A stretch of DNA of 64,000 nt. It comes from an uncultured Thalassotalea sp. (GTDB lineage: Bacteria; Pseudomonadota; Gammaproteobacteria; Enterobacterales; Alteromonadaceae). Below the pieces are notes generated by a model. The model made no database searches. It saw only the letters and a list, made by a program, of their open reading frames with translations, and was not told the DNA's origin. The translations under genes and the position numbers were made by a program. Numbering within the stretch: position 1 is the first letter of the stretch; each line of letters opens with the position of its first letter. The DNA is taken from positions 62,001 to 126,000 of the forward strand of contig CANLNK010000003.1 of assembly GCA_947492575.1 (NCBI GenBank), given 5' to 3'. Shown here piece after piece: positions 13,135-25,469 of this stretch.

Positions 13135-13349
13135 ACTTCTACTTCCTTCTATATCCTGCGGTATAATTTAGGTATGCTTCCCATGTAAATATGCGACCTA
13201 ACGCATGGGCTAAAAATTAGCCACGTTTTAAATCGTAGTTTAAGTGTAAAAATAGTCAAGACATTTACATTTTTTTTTACATTTTTTTAATAACTTCTTT
13301 TTATAAAAAAGTTTCAGCAAAAATAACGGATAGAGACTAATATAACTTT

Positions 13350-13670
13350 ATGAGTAACTGGAAAGAATTAACAGAATCTCAACATGATACCGAAGAGTTA
13401 ATTCGGGAAAACCTTGAAGAGCCGCCAAAATATCATGTGGTTTTGTTGAATGATGATTACACCCCAATGGATTTTGTTGTTGAAGTTTTATTGAAGTTTT
13501 TTAATATGAACTCTGAACAAGCAACAGACGTAATGCTAACCATACACTACAAAGGTAGAGCGCGTTGTGGTACCTATTCTGCAGAAATAGCAGAAACTAA
13601 AGTCGATCAAGTAATTAATTTTGCTACTGAACATCAGCACCCGTTGAAGTGCTCGATGGAACGAGCGTAG
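13350..13670 (+). CDS. clpS: ATP-dependent Clp protease adaptor ClpS
   Basis: A 106-residue N-degron adaptor that hands substrates with N-terminal Leu, Phe, Trp or Tyr to ClpAP. The core [18 protein letters not shown] and the metal/N-degron pocket region [20 protein letters not shown] are present. A disordered acidic N-terminus of about 25 residues precedes the fold, as usual. clpA starts 28 nt downstream, so they form an operon. The N-degron-generating enzymes Bpt and Aat are encoded within 4 kb. Confidence 0.96.
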   Translation: MSNWKELTESQHDTEELIRENLEEPPKYHVVLLNDDYTPMDFVVEVLLKFFNMNSEQATDVMLTIHYKGRARCGTYSAEIAETKVDQVINFATEHQHPLKCSMERA

Positions 13671-13698
13671 TCACGCAAGGTGTTAGCTGGAGTAACCT

Positions 13699-15957
13699 AT
13701 GCTGAATAAAGACCTAGAAATTTCCCTAAATTTAGCCTTCCGTCAGGCTAAAGAATCTCGCCATGAATTTATGACGGTTGAACATTTATTACTTGCACTG
13801 CTCGATAACCCATCGGCGATAGGCGCGTTAAAAGCGTGCGGCGCAGATTTACCGTTGTTGAGAAAACATTTAATAGAATTTATCAGTGAAACCACGCCAA
13901 TGATTCCTGAGGGTGAAGAAGACAGAGAAACTCAACCCACGTTAGGTTTTCAACGTGTTCTGCAACGCGCAGTTTTCCATGTTCAGTCTTCAGGAAAGAA
14001 TGAAGTAAATGGCTCGAATGTTCTTGTTGCTATATTTAGTGAGCAAGAGTCACAAGCCGCTTATATTCTCAAAAAGTCGGACATTACTCGTTTAGATATC
14101 GTGAATTTTATTTCGCATGGTATTTCGAAAGTGGAATCGGGTGCAGAGCCAGGAACGCAGGAAGACATTGAGCCTCAACAAGACGAAGAGCCTAGAGTTG
14201 TAGATAGCTTTGCCGTGAATCTAAATGAAGAAGCGAAGAAAGGTAATATAGATCCATTAATCGGCCGAGACAACGAATTAGAGCGAGCTTTACAAGTGTT
14301 AAGTCGTCGCCGTAAAAACAATCCATTGTTTGTTGGTGAAGCTGGTGTTGGTAAAACCGCAATAGCGGAAGGTTTAGCGTCACTGATTGTTAGCGAAAAA
14401 GTACCAGAGTTTCTTGCGGATGGTACGATCTATTCGTTAGATATGGGGGCTTTGCTAGCAGGCACCAAATACCGCGGCGACTTTGAAAAACGCTTTAAAT
14501 CTTTACTGAAAGAATTAGAGAAAGAGCCGAACGCTATTCTATTTATTGATGAAATCCATACTATCATCGGAGCAGGTGCTGCTTCTGGCGGTATGATGGA
14601 TGCGTCGAATTTGATTAAACCATTACTTTCCTCTGGTAAGTTACGTTGCCTTGGTTCGACAACGTATCAGGAATACCAAAGCATTTTTGAGAAGGATAGG
14701 GCGTTAGCGCGTCGTTTCCAAAAAATCGATATTGTTGAGCCAAGTGTTGATGATACAACTAAGATTCTGCAAGGCTTGAAAGAGAAATACGAATCACATC
14801 ACGGTATCCGTTATACGAACAAGGCACTGAAAGCAGCTGCACAACTAGCTGACAAATATATTAATGAACGTTTCTTACCAGATAAAGCCATCGATATTAT
14901 AGATGAAGCGGGTGCTAAGCAGCAATTGGTTGCACCTTCTAAGCGCAAGAAGGTAATTAACAACAGTGATATCGAATCCATAGTAGCGAAAATTGCTCGT
15001 ATCCCAGAAAAGTCGGTATCGAGTTCAGAGAAAGATTCGCTTAAGAATCTTGATAGAAACCTTAAGTTGGTGGTGTTCGGTCAAGACAAAGCGATCGATG
15101 AATTAACATCGGTTATTCGTTTATCTCGCGCTGGCTTAAGTTCAGAAGTTAAACCTATTGGTTCCTTCCTTTTTGCAGGCCCTACGGGTGTTGGTAAAAC
15201 GGAGGTTACGCAACAATTAGCTAAAATTCTCGGCGTAGAGTTGTTACGTTATGATATGTCTGAGTATATGGAAAAGCACGCAGTCAGCCGTTTAATTGGT
15301 GCGCCTCCTGGATATGTAGGATATGAACAAGGTGGTTTGTTAACTGATGCTGTTATCAAACATCCACATGCAGTTGTGTTACTTGATGAAATTGAAAAAG
15401 CGCACGAAGATGTGTACAACATTCTGCTTCAAGTAATGGATCACGGTACGCTAACAGATAACAATGGCCGAAAAGCTGACTTTAGAAATGTAATTTTGGT
15501 ATTAACAACGAATGCAGGTGTAGCTGAAACGACCAAGAAGTCGATCGGTTTTAAAGAGCAAGATCATAGCTTGAATGCTATGGATGAAATCAATCGTGTA
15601 TTTACACCTGAGTTCAGAAATCGTTTAGACAATATTGTTTGGTTTAATAATTTAGATACCAATGTTATACAGCAAGTTATCGATAAGTTTATTGTTGAGC
15701 TTGAAGCGTTACTCGATGAAAAAGGCGTTTCACTTGAAATTACATCAAGTGCGAAAGCTTGGCTTGCTGAAAACGGTTACGACAAAACAATGGGGGCACG
15801 CCCAATGTCTCGTTTAATTCAAGAGAAGCTGAAGAAACCTCTTGCAAATGAATTACTGTTCGGTGATTTAGTCAATGGCGGTATTGCTAAAGTATCAGTT
15901 AAGAAAGATGAATTAGTGATAACGACTGAAAGTAAAAAAGAGCTCGTTGAACACTAG
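13699..15957 (+). CDS. clpA: ATP-dependent Clp protease ATP-binding subunit ClpA
   Basis: AAA+ unfoldase of 752 residues that feeds substrates into ClpP. The double Clp_N domain (about 1-150) contains the ClpS docking surface. The first AAA domain has Walker A GEAGVGKTA (about 213-221) and Walker B ILFIDEIH; the second has GPTGVGKTE (about 494-502) and VVLLDEIEKAH. The family C-terminal D2-small domain with GARPMSRLIQ ends the protein. clpP is not in this window. It shares an operon with clpS, and a strong terminator follows. Confidence 0.97.
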   Translation: MLNKDLEISLNLAFRQAKESRHEFMTVEHLLLALLDNPSAIGALKACGADLPLLRKHLIEFISETTPMIPEGEEDRETQPTLGFQRVLQRAVFHVQSSGKNEVNGSNVLVAIFSEQESQAAYILKKSDITRLDIVNFISHGISKVESGAEPGTQEDIEPQQDEEPRVVDSFAVNLNEEAKKGNIDPLIGRDNELERALQVLSRRRKNNPLFVGEAGVGKTAIAEGLASLIVSEKVPEFLADGTIYSLDMGALLAGTKYRGDFEKRFKSLLKELEKEPNAILFIDEIHTIIGAGAASGGMMDASNLIKPLLSSGKLRCLGSTTYQEYQSIFEKDRALARRFQKIDIVEPSVDDTTKILQGLKEKYESHHGIRYTNKALKAAAQLADKYINERFLPDKAIDIIDEAGAKQQLVAPSKRKKVINNSDIESIVAKIARIPEKSVSSSEKDSLKNLDRNLKLVVFGQDKAIDELTSVIRLSRAGLSSEVKPIGSFLFAGPTGVGKTEVTQQLAKILGVELLRYDMSEYMEKHAVSRLIGAPPGYVGYEQGGLLTDAVIKHPHAVVLLDEIEKAHEDVYNILLQVMDHGTLTDNNGRKADFRNVILVLTTNAGVAETTKKSIGFKEQDHSLNAMDEINRVFTPEFRNRLDNIVWFNNLDTNVIQQVIDKFIVELEALLDEKGVSLEITSSAKAWLAENGYDKTMGARPMSRLIQEKLKKPLANELLFGDLVNGGIAKVSVKKDELVITTESKKELVEH

Positions 15958-15982
15958 TTCATAGCTCTTTTGCTAAAAATAA

Positions 15983-16009
15983 AAAAGCCCTGAGATATCA
16001 GGGCTTTTT
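15983..16009 (+). terminator. Rho-independent terminator of clpSA
   Basis: AAGCCCTGA and TCAGGGCTT form a 9-bp stem around GATA, followed by TTTTA and preceded by an A-run, so it could also act on transcripts arriving from infA on the other strand. Confidence 0.87.
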
Positions 16010-16065
16010 ATTTGTCTTTAACAACCGTAAAACTTACATATGACTGTTTACGATTTATGTAGAGA

Positions 16066-16290
<225 letters not shown>

Positions 16291-16367
16291 TCAAACCTCT
16301 AAAAAGTACATAAAAATAAAACTGCGCAGATCATGCCGAATTGTCAGAGCAAAGTAAAGCTATAAGG

Positions 16368-17066
16368 CTATTTATTTATGGTTTGCCAACGATTCTCTAT
16401 CAATCGCTCATGTGGATAGAACTTATTCTTATAATTCATTTTTTGGCATTCATCTATTTGATAACCCAAATACAAATACTCTTTACCTAAATTTTGAGTA
16501 TGCTTTATCTGTTGTAGAATTGAATAAATCCCCAGACCGTTTGCTCTGTATTCAGGATCATAAAATGTATAAACAGCAGAAAGGGCACTCGGCATTGCGT
16601 CGGTTACAGCGACACTTATTAATTTTTCACCATCGTAAACTTCAATAAAAAGTTGCTCGGTAACTTTGGTGAATATAAAGCCATCAAATTGTGCCTTTGT
16701 TGCCGGATACATAGTGCCATCACTATGCAGGGTATTGATGTACTTCTCGAATAAAGGATAGTAAGTTGGCTTTTCAAAAGCAGAAGTTTTTACTAAAAAG
16801 CGTCTGTTTCTATTAAGCATACGCTTTTGGCTTTTACTCGGTTTAAAGTGGTTTACCGGTAAGCGCAAAGATTGGCATGCGTTGCAGTTAACACAATGTG
16901 GCTTGTAAACTTGCTCTCCACTGCGCCTAAAGCCTTGAAACATTAGAAAGTCATAGGCTGCACTTTGTTGGGACAAATCATCAATAACAACGAGTAATCG
17001 CTCTTTATGATCGTCTAAATAGTTGCAATCAAATTCTTGGGTAATACCAAGTTTTAGGTTTGTCAT
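16368..17066 (-). CDS. bpt: Aspartate/glutamate leucyltransferase Bpt (arginyltransferase-like)
   Basis: A 232-residue ATE-family aminoacyl-tRNA-protein transferase. The N-terminal cysteine region holds DCNY (about residues 13-16) and the paired-cysteine motif CVNCNACQSLRLPV (about 58-71), and the C-terminal domain has the GNAT-like YDPEYRANGLGIYSILQQI block. Bacterial Bpt adds leucine to proteins with N-terminal Asp or Glu, making them ClpS substrates. It lies about 55 nt downstream of aat on the same strand, so the two transferases probably share an operon. Confidence 0.93.
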   Translation of the reverse strand: MTNLKLGITQEFDCNYLDDHKERLLVVIDDLSQQSAAYDFLMFQGFRRSGEQVYKPHCVNCNACQSLRLPVNHFKPSKSQKRMLNRNRRFLVKTSAFEKPTYYPLFEKYINTLHSDGTMYPATKAQFDGFIFTKVTEQLFIEVYDGEKLISVAVTDAMPSALSAVYTFYDPEYRANGLGIYSILQQIKHTQNLGKEYLYLGYQIDECQKMNYKNKFYPHERLIENRWQTINK

Positions 17067-17122
17067 AAAACTCGAATTTTTCTAGATAACCGTCAGCGTA
17101 ATTAGCAAATCTGGATGAAGAA

Positions 17123-17830
17123 TTAGTAGCTTAGTGATTTTGGTTGCCAAAACTCTTCATTCACAATGTTAGACATCATATCATCTTTTTTACTAATGAA
17201 AGTATTACGATTTATTTCTACGCAGCCCATGTCTTCAAGAAAGTGGTTCGTTAACTGGCAATCGATAAATGTACTACCAATATTAGTTAAATGTTTTGCT
17301 AAAGCAGCGAGTGCAACCTTAGAAGCATTTGGCTTGGCATAAAACATTGATTCACCACTAAAGTAGCCACCAATGGCAACGCCATATAAGCCACCAACAA
17401 GTTCATCTTCGCACCAAACTTCTATCGAATGAGCGTGTCCCTCCTGATGGAGTTGGCAGTAAGCTTCATACATTTCGTCAGTGATCCACGTGTCCTCTTT
17501 CCTAAATGGGGCGTCGGAGCAAAGTGAAATCACTTCATCAAAAGCTTGGTTTAACGTGACTTGATATGGTTGTTTGTTGATAAATTTACGCAGCGTTCGA
17601 TTGATACGCAATTCGTCAATAGGAATGATTGCTCTAGGGTTTGGTGACCACCACATTAATGGTTCACCTTCGCTATACCAAGGAAATATCCCTAGGCTGT
17701 AGGCTTTTACTAGTCTTTCTATCGAGAGATCACCACCAACGGCAAGTAAGCCATTAGGGTCGGATAGGGCAGTAGATACGTCAGGAAAAATCAAACTTTC
17801 TGGATGTATATAAGAGATCGTTTGACTCAT
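17123..17830 (-). CDS. aat: Leucyl/phenylalanyl-tRNA-protein transferase
   Basis: A 235-residue enzyme that adds Leu or Phe from tRNA to proteins with N-terminal Arg or Lys. The family blocks are all visible: PNGLLAVGGDLSIERLVKAY, GIFPWYSEGEPLMWWSPNPRA, the EVWCEDELVGGLYGVAIGG core and SGESMFY. Length matches E. coli Aat (234). It is immediately upstream of bpt and about 28 nt downstream of the trxB stop on the minus strand, so transcription may run through from trxB. Confidence 0.97.
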   Translation of the reverse strand: MSQTISYIHPESLIFPDVSTALSDPNGLLAVGGDLSIERLVKAYSLGIFPWYSEGEPLMWWSPNPRAIIPIDELRINRTLRKFINKQPYQVTLNQAFDEVISLCSDAPFRKEDTWITDEMYEAYCQLHQEGHAHSIEVWCEDELVGGLYGVAIGGYFSGESMFYAKPNASKVALAALAKHLTNIGSTFIDCQLTNHFLEDMGCVEINRNTFISKKDDMMSNIVNEEFWQPKSLSY

Positions 17831-17858
17831 TCCTGACTCGTATTTTAAATAGCGGTGG

Positions 17859-18833
<975 letters not shown>

Positions 18834-18904
18834 TTAATTGATTGGGATTCTAGGGAATAATTTCAAGCAGGTAAATTAACTTTCTTACTCAGTGATAAAA
18901 AAGA

Positions 18905-18936
18905 AAAAAAGCGCATATCTCAATATGCGCTTTTTT
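18905..18936 (-). terminator. Rho-independent terminator of ald
   Basis: GCGCATAT and ATATGCGC form an 8-bp stem around CTCA with an A-run on one side and a T-run on the other. It lies between the ald stop and the trxB start, both on the minus strand, so it ends ald transcription and gives trxB an independent promoter. Confidence 0.87.
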
Positions 18937-18971
18937 ATTTACAGTTTTGTCGAAGATTTCGACAAATGAAC

Positions 18972-20093
18972 TTATGCGTTTGCTAATGCTGTTGCCGGCT
19001 CAATGTAGTCAAAACCTAGGTTTTCAGCTACTTCTTTCACCGTTACTTGGCCGTTGATAACATTTAAGCCGTTTAGAAGGTGCTTATCGTCTTCTAGTGC
19101 TTTTTTGTATCCCTTATTCGCTAATTGAATAATATAAGGAAGCGTCGCATTGTTTAACGCGAATGTAGAAGTGCGAGGAACAGCGCCTGGCATGTTAGCT
19201 ACACAGTAGTGAACTACGTCATCAACGATGAACGTTGGCTCAGCGTGAGTTGTTGGTGTAGAAGTTTCAATACAACCACCTTGGTCGATAGCAACGTCAA
19301 CGATAGCAGAACCAGGCTTCATGTTTTTGATATGCTCTTTAGTTACAAGCTTAGGAGCTGCAGCACCTGGAATTAATACACCACCGATAACTAGGTCAGC
19401 TTCAAGTACGTGCTTTTCTAATGCATCCGCTGTCGAGTATACGGCTTTAATGCGGTTACCAAATTGAGCGTCTAAGCGGCGCAATACATTTGTGTTACGG
19501 TCTAAAACTACAACGTCAGCACCCATACCTACTGCCATTTGAGCTGCGTTTGCACCAACCATACCACCACCGATAACTACGACTTTAGCAGGCTCAACAC
19601 CAGGTACACCACCAAGTAACATACCGCGACCAGCGTTAGATTTTTCTAAAGCTTGAGCACCAGCTTGGATTGACATGCGGCCAGCTACTTCTGACATTGG
19701 CGCAAGTAGTGGTAAACCACCGTTAGCGTCAGTAACAGTCTCATAAGCAATACAGATAGCGTTACTTTTCACAAGGTCTTGTGTTTGTGGAAGGTCAGGT
19801 GCTAAGTGAAGGTATGTGAATAAGATTTGACCTTCTCGTAACATCGCACGCTCAACTGCTTGCGGCTCTTTTACCTTAACGATCATATCAGCTTGTGCGA
19901 ATACATCAGCAGCAGCTGGTAAAATTGAAGCACCAGCGTCAACGTAGTCTTGGTCTGTAAAACCGATACCACTACCTGCTTGTGTCTCAACAATAACTTG
20001 ATGACCATGATTAATTAATTCACGAACACTGGCAGGAACCATACCAACGCGATATTCATGGTTTTTAATTTCTTTAGGAACACCTATGATCAT
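18972..20093 (-). CDS. ald: Alanine dehydrogenase
   Basis: A 373-residue NAD-dependent enzyme that interconverts L-alanine with pyruvate and ammonia. The start [19 protein letters not shown], the catalytic [14 protein letters not shown] region (about residues 132-145), the nucleotide-binding [22 protein letters not shown] (Rossmann GxGxxG variant) and DVAIDQGGC are all intact. An in-frame GTG lies 9 nt further upstream, but the ATG has AAGAGTG at suitable spacing and gives the canonical N-terminus. It is divergent from lrp, and Lrp-type proteins commonly control ald. A terminator follows. Confidence 0.96.
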   Translation of the reverse strand: MIIGVPKEIKNHEYRVGMVPASVRELINHGHQVIVETQAGSGIGFTDQDYVDAGASILPAAADVFAQADMIVKVKEPQAVERAMLREGQILFTYLHLAPDLPQTQDLVKSNAICIAYETVTDANGGLPLLAPMSEVAGRMSIQAGAQALEKSNAGRGMLLGGVPGVEPAKVVVIGGGMVGANAAQMAVGMGADVVVLDRNTNVLRRLDAQFGNRIKAVYSTADALEKHVLEADLVIGGVLIPGAAAPKLVTKEHIKNMKPGSAIVDVAIDQGGCIETSTPTTHAEPTFIVDDVVHYCVANMPGAVPRTSTFALNNATLPYIIQLANKGYKKALEDDKHLLNGLNVINGQVTVKEVAENLGFDYIEPATALANA

Positions 20094-20145
20094 TTTTTTC
20101 ACTCTTGTATTTTGAAATTGTTGGCTAGTATAGTTAGGTTTTAGT

Positions 20146-20174
20146 AGAATAACCTGCTGTAGTTAAGGTATTCT
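20146..20174. promoter_or_regulatory. Imperfect inverted repeat in the ald-lrp intergenic region
   Basis: AGAATAACCT is followed after 10 nt by AGGTATTCT, a near-perfect inverted repeat with one unpaired A. It sits about 55 nt upstream of ald and about 45 nt upstream of lrp, in the only promoter region these divergent genes have. That position fits an operator for the adjacent Lrp-family protein, though this is inference. Confidence 0.45.
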
Positions 20175-20219
20175 TAGCATATAAATCTGAAAACCATAAA
20201 ATTACCAGATAAAAATAAA

Positions 20220-20699
20220 ATGAGCGCTAATCAAAAAAAGCTAGACCGCATAGACCGTAATATTTTAGTCGAATTACAAAAAAATGGGCGTTTATCCAAT
20301 GTAGAATTATCGAAAAGAGTAGGTTTGAGTCCAACTCCCTGCCTAGAAAGAGTTAAGAGACTCGAGGCTGAAAACTATATCGAAGGCTATCGTGCGGTAT
20401 TAAATCCTGTAAAACTTGATGCTGCTTTATTGGTTATTGTGGAAATTACACTGACCAAAACAAGCCCAGATGTTTTTGATGAGTTCTCTAAAGCGGTTCA
20501 AGACTTAGATGTTATTCAAGAATGTCATTTAGTATCAGGTGATTTTGATTTTCTATTAAAAACTCGTGTAAAAGATATGGCGGCATATCGAGAATTACTT
20601 GGTGATACCTTATTAAGGTTACCTTCGGTATCAGAAAGCCGAACCTATGTGGTTATGGAAGAAGTGAAATCGGCGAATGTTCTACCAATTAGCCGTTAA
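20220..20699 (+). CDS. lrp: Leucine-responsive regulatory protein (Lrp/AsnC family)
   Basis: A 159-residue transcription regulator. The N-terminal helix-turn-helix (LDRIDRNILVELQKNGRL, then NVELSKRVGLSPTPCLERVKRLE) is the standard Lrp DNA-binding unit and the C-terminal RAM effector domain follows, with the family phrase VSGDFDFLLKTRVKDMAAYR. It is very similar in pattern to global Lrp, and its place upstream of ftsK is as in E. coli; adjacency to ald also allows a local AldR-like role. An in-frame stop separates it from ftsK by about 70 nt. Confidence 0.94.
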   Translation: MSANQKKLDRIDRNILVELQKNGRLSNVELSKRVGLSPTPCLERVKRLEAENYIEGYRAVLNPVKLDAALLVIVEITLTKTSPDVFDEFSKAVQDLDVIQECHLVSGDFDFLLKTRVKDMAAYRELLGDTLLRLPSVSESRTYVVMEEVKSANVLPISR

Positions 20700-20767
20700 A
20701 ACATTTTATCCTGATCCAATATTTGATACTTTATCTTTATTAAAACAACAATATTAGTGGTATTTTT

Positions 20768-23353
20768 TTGTCTTCATCCCCTAAGAAATTAAATGGCGCA
20801 CAACGCTTACTAGAAGCAGGGCTACTTTTCTTCTCTGTGCTGTCCATGTTTTTAATGTTGGCCCTTTTCAGTTTTGACCCTGCAGATCCTGGTTGGTCAC
20901 AAACGGGCTATCAAACACCAATACGCAATTTAGGTGGCACTATTGGTGCGTATCTATCAGATTTGTTGTTAAACCTATTTGGTCTCGTGGCTTATAGCCT
21001 ACCGTTTGTAGTCGCTATCTTAGGCTGGCTCGTCTTTCAACGATTCTATCGCTTGATGCAGTTAGATTATTTGACGCTCGGCTTAAAACTCATTGGTTTG
21101 TTAATGCTATATATCGGCGTTACATCATTGGCCAGCATGAACTTCGACGACATTTTTTATTTCTCTGCAGGTGGCATCGTAGGCGACATTCTAAGTGGGG
21201 TTTTCCTGCCATATCTTTCGTTTGTCGGATCGACATTACTTTTTCTATTATTAGCGTGCACAGGTTTTGTGTTCCTAACTGGTATCTCTTGGCTTGATAT
21301 TATCGATAATATCGGAAAGTACGCCATCGCTGGTGTCATGTACCTTATTGGCTTACCAAAAATCATCCAAGAAAAGTTTAGTACCCAGCCACTAGATAGC
21401 AGTACTTCAGAAAAAATAAGCAACCCACCTTTGGTTACACCTGAAAGTAGTGATGCAGAAGCGAAAGGCAAAACCAAAGGTAAAAAAGATAAAAGTGCCG
21501 CTTCAGAAGAATTAGACCCGCTTTTTGAATCTCCCGAAATTAGCCGTGAATTCGATAAGACGCCAGATGCGGTAGTCGAAGCATTTGAACAAAATACTCA
21601 CTCTTCAGATGATGTTGACGAAATAAACGTTGATTTAAGTGAAACAAAGAGCAACGAACGTGTCGAGCCTTACATTGAAATCGATGACATTATTAGTGAG
21701 CCTCTAGCGATAAATGTACAAGAAAATGTTAGCGAGCAAGAAATTGCTGCAGCGTTTGAGCCAGTTGAAAAGATTGAAGTAGCAGAAGAGCCAGCAACGC
21801 TTCACGATAAAATTTATCAGCAGCTTGAAGCAGACAAAGGGCCAGAAGTCGATTTCGCATCCATGCCTTCTCTTGACTTACTTGATAGAACAGACCGCAC
21901 GAAACATCCGATTGACCAAGAACAATTAGATAAAGTGTCTCGTTTAGTTGAAGGTAAGTTGCAAGAATTTGGTATTAAGGCCGATGTAGTAGACGTATTC
22001 CCAGGTCCTGTAATTACTCGTTTTGAATTGGACTTAGCGCCAGGCGTCAAAGTAAGCAAGATTACTAATTTATCGAAAGATATTGCACGCTCTCTTTCTG
22101 CTAAGAGCGTTCGCGTTGTGGAAGTTATAGAAGGAAAGTCGGTTATTGGTATTGAGTTACCGAACAAGCACAGAGAAACGGTTTACTTCTCTGATGTGCT
22201 TTCTTGTAATAACTTTGATAATTCAAAATCAAATTTAGCCATGGCAATTGGTAGTGACATCTCGGGTCAGCCTGTCGTAGCTGATTTAGCAAAAATGCCT
22301 CATTTATTAGTGGCAGGTACAACGGGTTCAGGTAAGTCAGTCGCGGTTAATACAATGATCGTTAGTATCTTGTATAAATCGTCTCCAGAAGATGTTCGTA
22401 TGATCATGATTGACCCTAAACAAGTAGAATTATCTGTATACGACGGTATTCCGCATTTATTATCAGAAGTGGTTACCGATATGAAAGAAGCCGCAAACGC
22501 ATTGCGTTGGTGTGTAGGCGAAATGGAAAGACGTTACCAATTAATGTCTAAGCTAGGTGTTCGTAATCTTAAAGGCTATAACGATAAAGTATTGGCTGCT
22601 ATTGCCAATGGTGAACCATTAATTGACCCATTGTGGCAACCAACGGATGCATTTAGCCAAACGCCACCGACGTTAGAAAAGCTACCTTCAATTGTTATCA
22701 TTGTTGATGAATTTGCAGACATGATGATGATTGTAGGTAAAAAAGTCGAAGAACTTATTGCACGTATTGCGCAAAAGGCACGTGCTGCAGGTATTCATTT
22801 AATTCTAGCAACACAGCGTCCGTCAGCAGATGTCATTACAGGTCTAATTAAGGCAAACATTCCAACGCGAATGGCGCTACGTGTTCAGTCTCGTATAGAA
22901 TCTCGCATTATTCTTGACCAACAAGGCGCGGAGCAGTTACTTGGTATGGGAGACATGTTCTACTTACCACCAGGTGAAGCAGTGCCTATGCGAGTTCACG
23001 GTGCTTTTGTAAGTGATGAAGAAGTTCATGCTGTTGTTACCGATTGGAAGTCGCGTGGCGAGCCTGACTACATTGAAGACATCAAGTCAGGCGATATGGA
23101 GCAAGAAGTTCTGTTGCCAGGTGAGCAGGCAGAAGCAATGGAAGACGCAGAGCTTGACCCGCTGTATGATGAAGCGTTGGCATTTGTTACCGAAACTCGC
23201 AGAGTATCAATCTCAAGCGTACAGCGTAAATTTAGAATTGGTTACAACCGTGCAGCACGTATCGTGGAAGATATGGAAAATCAAGGCGCGGTAACACCGC
23301 CGGGCCACAACGGCGCGCGTGAAGTATTAGCACCACCACCAGTAAAAGATTAA
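20768..23353 (+). CDS. ftsK: DNA translocase FtsK
   Basis: An 861-residue septal DNA pump that couples chromosome dimer resolution to division. Four to five transmembrane helices occupy residues 1-180. An acidic, Glu/Ser-rich linker runs to about 360 and is much shorter than in E. coli FtsK (1329 aa). The motor has Walker A GTTGSGKS (about 517-524) and Walker [14 protein letters not shown], and the C-terminal winged-helix gamma domain ([20 protein letters not shown]) recognises KOPS. The start codon is TTG. It lies between lrp and lolA as in E. coli; lolA starts 3 nt after the stop. Confidence 0.96.
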   Translation: MSSSPKKLNGAQRLLEAGLLFFSVLSMFLMLALFSFDPADPGWSQTGYQTPIRNLGGTIGAYLSDLLLNLFGLVAYSLPFVVAILGWLVFQRFYRLMQLDYLTLGLKLIGLLMLYIGVTSLASMNFDDIFYFSAGGIVGDILSGVFLPYLSFVGSTLLFLLLACTGFVFLTGISWLDIIDNIGKYAIAGVMYLIGLPKIIQEKFSTQPLDSSTSEKISNPPLVTPESSDAEAKGKTKGKKDKSAASEELDPLFESPEISREFDKTPDAVVEAFEQNTHSSDDVDEINVDLSETKSNERVEPYIEIDDIISEPLAINVQENVSEQEIAAAFEPVEKIEVAEEPATLHDKIYQQLEADKGPEVDFASMPSLDLLDRTDRTKHPIDQEQLDKVSRLVEGKLQEFGIKADVVDVFPGPVITRFELDLAPGVKVSKITNLSKDIARSLSAKSVRVVEVIEGKSVIGIELPNKHRETVYFSDVLSCNNFDNSKSNLAMAIGSDISGQPVVADLAKMPHLLVAGTTGSGKSVAVNTMIVSILYKSSPEDVRMIMIDPKQVELSVYDGIPHLLSEVVTDMKEAANALRWCVGEMERRYQLMSKLGVRNLKGYNDKVLAAIANGEPLIDPLWQPTDAFSQTPPTLEKLPSIVIIVDEFADMMMIVGKKVEELIARIAQKARAAGIHLILATQRPSADVITGLIKANIPTRMALRVQSRIESRIILDQQGAEQLLGMGDMFYLPPGEAVPMRVHGAFVSDEEVHAVVTDWKSRGEPDYIEDIKSGDMEQEVLLPGEQAEAMEDAELDPLYDEALAFVTETRRVSISSVQRKFRIGYNRAARIVEDMENQGAVTPPGHNGAREVLAPPPVKD

Positions 23354-23356
23354 TTC

Positions 23357-24136
23357 ATGAAAAATCTATTTTCGCTAGGGCTATTATCCTTGGCATTTTC
23401 TCCTTTAGCGATAGCAGTTGCGACTGACCTTGAAAAAACAACTCAGCCTGTTGCTACTGCCATAACACAAAGCATTACACAAACTAGAGTGCCTTCTTCA
23501 GAAGGCGAAGCCGTCAGTGTTTTGAATGATAAGGCAGAAAAAACGTTAAAGTCTTTACTTGCGAACATCGAAAGTTTAACAGCGAGCTTTACTCAACAAA
23601 TTATTGATAGCGAAGAAGAGCTTATTCAAGAAGGTGAGGGTGAGTTTACGATTGCCAAGCCTAATTTGTTGTACTGGTCTACAGTGACACCAGAAGAATC
23701 AACGATTACCGCAGATGGCGAGACAATTTGGTTGTACGATCCCTTTATCGAGCAAGCAACGGCATATTCACTACAGCGAAGTATCGTGAATACCCCCTTA
23801 CTATTGTTAACCAGCACAGACCAATCGTTATGGCAGCAGTTTAGTGTTGAGACTGTAGCTACTGAGATTAAATCTGAAACGAAGAACTTAGCTGATGCGT
23901 CAAATGGACACTCGGCAAGAAAAGAGTTTGACGTAGTTGCAAAAGATGAGAATGCGCAAGTACAACGATTAAGATTAACCTTCGATGGCGATATGTTAAT
24001 TAAGTTTTCGTTGTTAGATGCCACAGGTCAACGAAGTGATTTTTCGTTGTCGAACATCGCGCTAAACAAAGCAGTAAATGAGTCCTTATTTAATTTCGTC
24101 TTACCTGAAGGCGCATTATTAGATGACCAACGTTAA
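23357..24136 (+). CDS. lolA: Outer-membrane lipoprotein carrier protein LolA
   Basis: A 259-residue periplasmic chaperone that moves lipoproteins from LolCDE to LolB. A signal peptide (about residues 1-20) is followed by an unusual polar segment of about 45 residues, then the LolA barrel starting at [19 protein letters not shown]. Conserved blocks [30 protein letters not shown] and NTPLLLL are intact. It is about 50 residues longer than typical LolA because of the N-terminal segment and a small insertion. It overlaps the rarA start by 14 nt. Confidence 0.93.
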   Translation: MKNLFSLGLLSLAFSPLAIAVATDLEKTTQPVATAITQSITQTRVPSSEGEAVSVLNDKAEKTLKSLLANIESLTASFTQQIIDSEEELIQEGEGEFTIAKPNLLYWSTVTPEESTITADGETIWLYDPFIEQATAYSLQRSIVNTPLLLLTSTDQSLWQQFSVETVATEIKSETKNLADASNGHSARKEFDVVAKDENAQVQRLRLTFDGDMLIKFSLLDATGQRSDFSLSNIALNKAVNESLFNFVLPEGALLDDQR

Positions 24137-25469
24137 CGGTCGTTTAGATTTAGGGTTTGAGCAGCCTGAGCAATTTATGCCTCTAGCGGCAAGGTTGCGC
24201 CCGAAGTCTCTGGAGGACTACGTTGGTCAACAACATATTCTCGGAAAGGGGCTTCCGCTTAGACTCGCGATAGAAAACAATCAATGTCACTCGGTGATTT
24301 TTTGGGGACCGCCGGGTACAGGGAAAACCACGTTAGCTGAGATAATTGCGACTCATTCAAACGCAGCGATAGAGCGTATCTCTGCTGTAACTGATGGCAT
24401 AAAAGAAATACGCAGTGCAATAGACAAAGCAAAAGACAGGCTTATTCATCAACAGCAACGGACAGTGTTGTTTGTTGACGAGGTACACCGCTTTAATAAA
24501 AGCCAACAAGATGCCTTTTTACCGCACATTGAAGATGGCACCATACTCTTTATTGGCGCTACAACAGAAAATCCAGCATTTGAATTAAACCGTGCACTGC
24601 TATCGCGTGCACGAGTGTATACGCTTGAAAAGCTATCGCTAAAGGATTTAGCTAATGTACTGGAAAAAGCGATAAAGATTGTTAATGCTGATAGGGAACA
24701 AGACGTTAATTTTGACGCTGACGCTCAGCAATGCTTATTAAAAGTTGCCTCAGGAGACGCAAGAAGGCTATTAAACCTTGTTGAACAGAGTGTTGAGCAT
24801 TATGGCGACCAGCATATTATTACCGAAAAGCTCGTTTTAGAGGTCGCTGGCAGTAAAATAGCACTTTATGACAAAGGTGGTGATGCGTTTTATGACTTGA
24901 TAAGTGCATTTCACAAATCAGTTCGTGGTTCAGATCCAGACGCAGCGCTTTACTGGTACGCTAGGATTATCACAAGTGGTGGTGACCCGCTTTACGTAGC
25001 ACGCAGACTTCTTGCGATCGCCAGTGAAGATGTTGGGAATGCCGATCCAAGAGCTCTTTCCCTAGCTGTTAGCGCATGGGATACATTCCAACGTGTTGGT
25101 CCTGCTGAAGGCGAGAGAGCAATCGCACAAGCCGCTGTTTACCTAGCATTGGCTCCTAAAAGCAACGCGGTTTACCAAGCGTTTAATCAAGCCAAAGCCT
25201 TAGCAAAACAAACGAGTGAGCTTGACGTACCCGCACACCTCAAAAATGCAACAAGTGAAATTACGAAAGAATTGGGGCACGGCGCAGGTTACCGTTATGC
25301 ACATAACGAAGAGAATGCGTTTGCTGCTGGTGAGAATTATTTTCCGCCGGAAATTGCCGCTACACGTTTGTACCATCCAAGTGAACGTGGTTTAGAAAAA
25401 CAACTTAAGAATAAACGAGACTATCTTGATACCTTAAACAGGGAAAGCCATGAGCAGCGCTATAAATAG
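24123..25469 (+). CDS. rarA: Replication-associated recombination protein RarA (MgsA)
   Basis: A 448-residue clamp-loader-like AAA+ ATPase acting at stalled forks. Walker A is GPPGTGKTT (about residues 62-70), Walker [10 protein letters not shown], sensor 1 [12 protein letters not shown], and the C-terminal MgsA tetramerisation region has the [22 protein letters not shown] hallmark. The N-terminal [15 protein letters not shown] is characteristic. It overlaps lolA by 14 nt and crcB by 20 nt, so lolA-rarA-crcB are translationally linked. Confidence 0.96.
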   Translation: MTNVNGRLDLGFEQPEQFMPLAARLRPKSLEDYVGQQHILGKGLPLRLAIENNQCHSVIFWGPPGTGKTTLAEIIATHSNAAIERISAVTDGIKEIRSAIDKAKDRLIHQQQRTVLFVDEVHRFNKSQQDAFLPHIEDGTILFIGATTENPAFELNRALLSRARVYTLEKLSLKDLANVLEKAIKIVNADREQDVNFDADAQQCLLKVASGDARRLLNLVEQSVEHYGDQHIITEKLVLEVAGSKIALYDKGGDAFYDLISAFHKSVRGSDPDAALYWYARIITSGGDPLYVARRLLAIASEDVGNADPRALSLAVSAWDTFQRVGPAEGERAIAQAAVYLALAPKSNAVYQAFNQAKALAKQTSELDVPAHLKNATSEITKELGHGAGYRYAHNEENAFAAGENYFPPEIAATRLYHPSERGLEKQLKNKRDYLDTLNRESHEQRYK

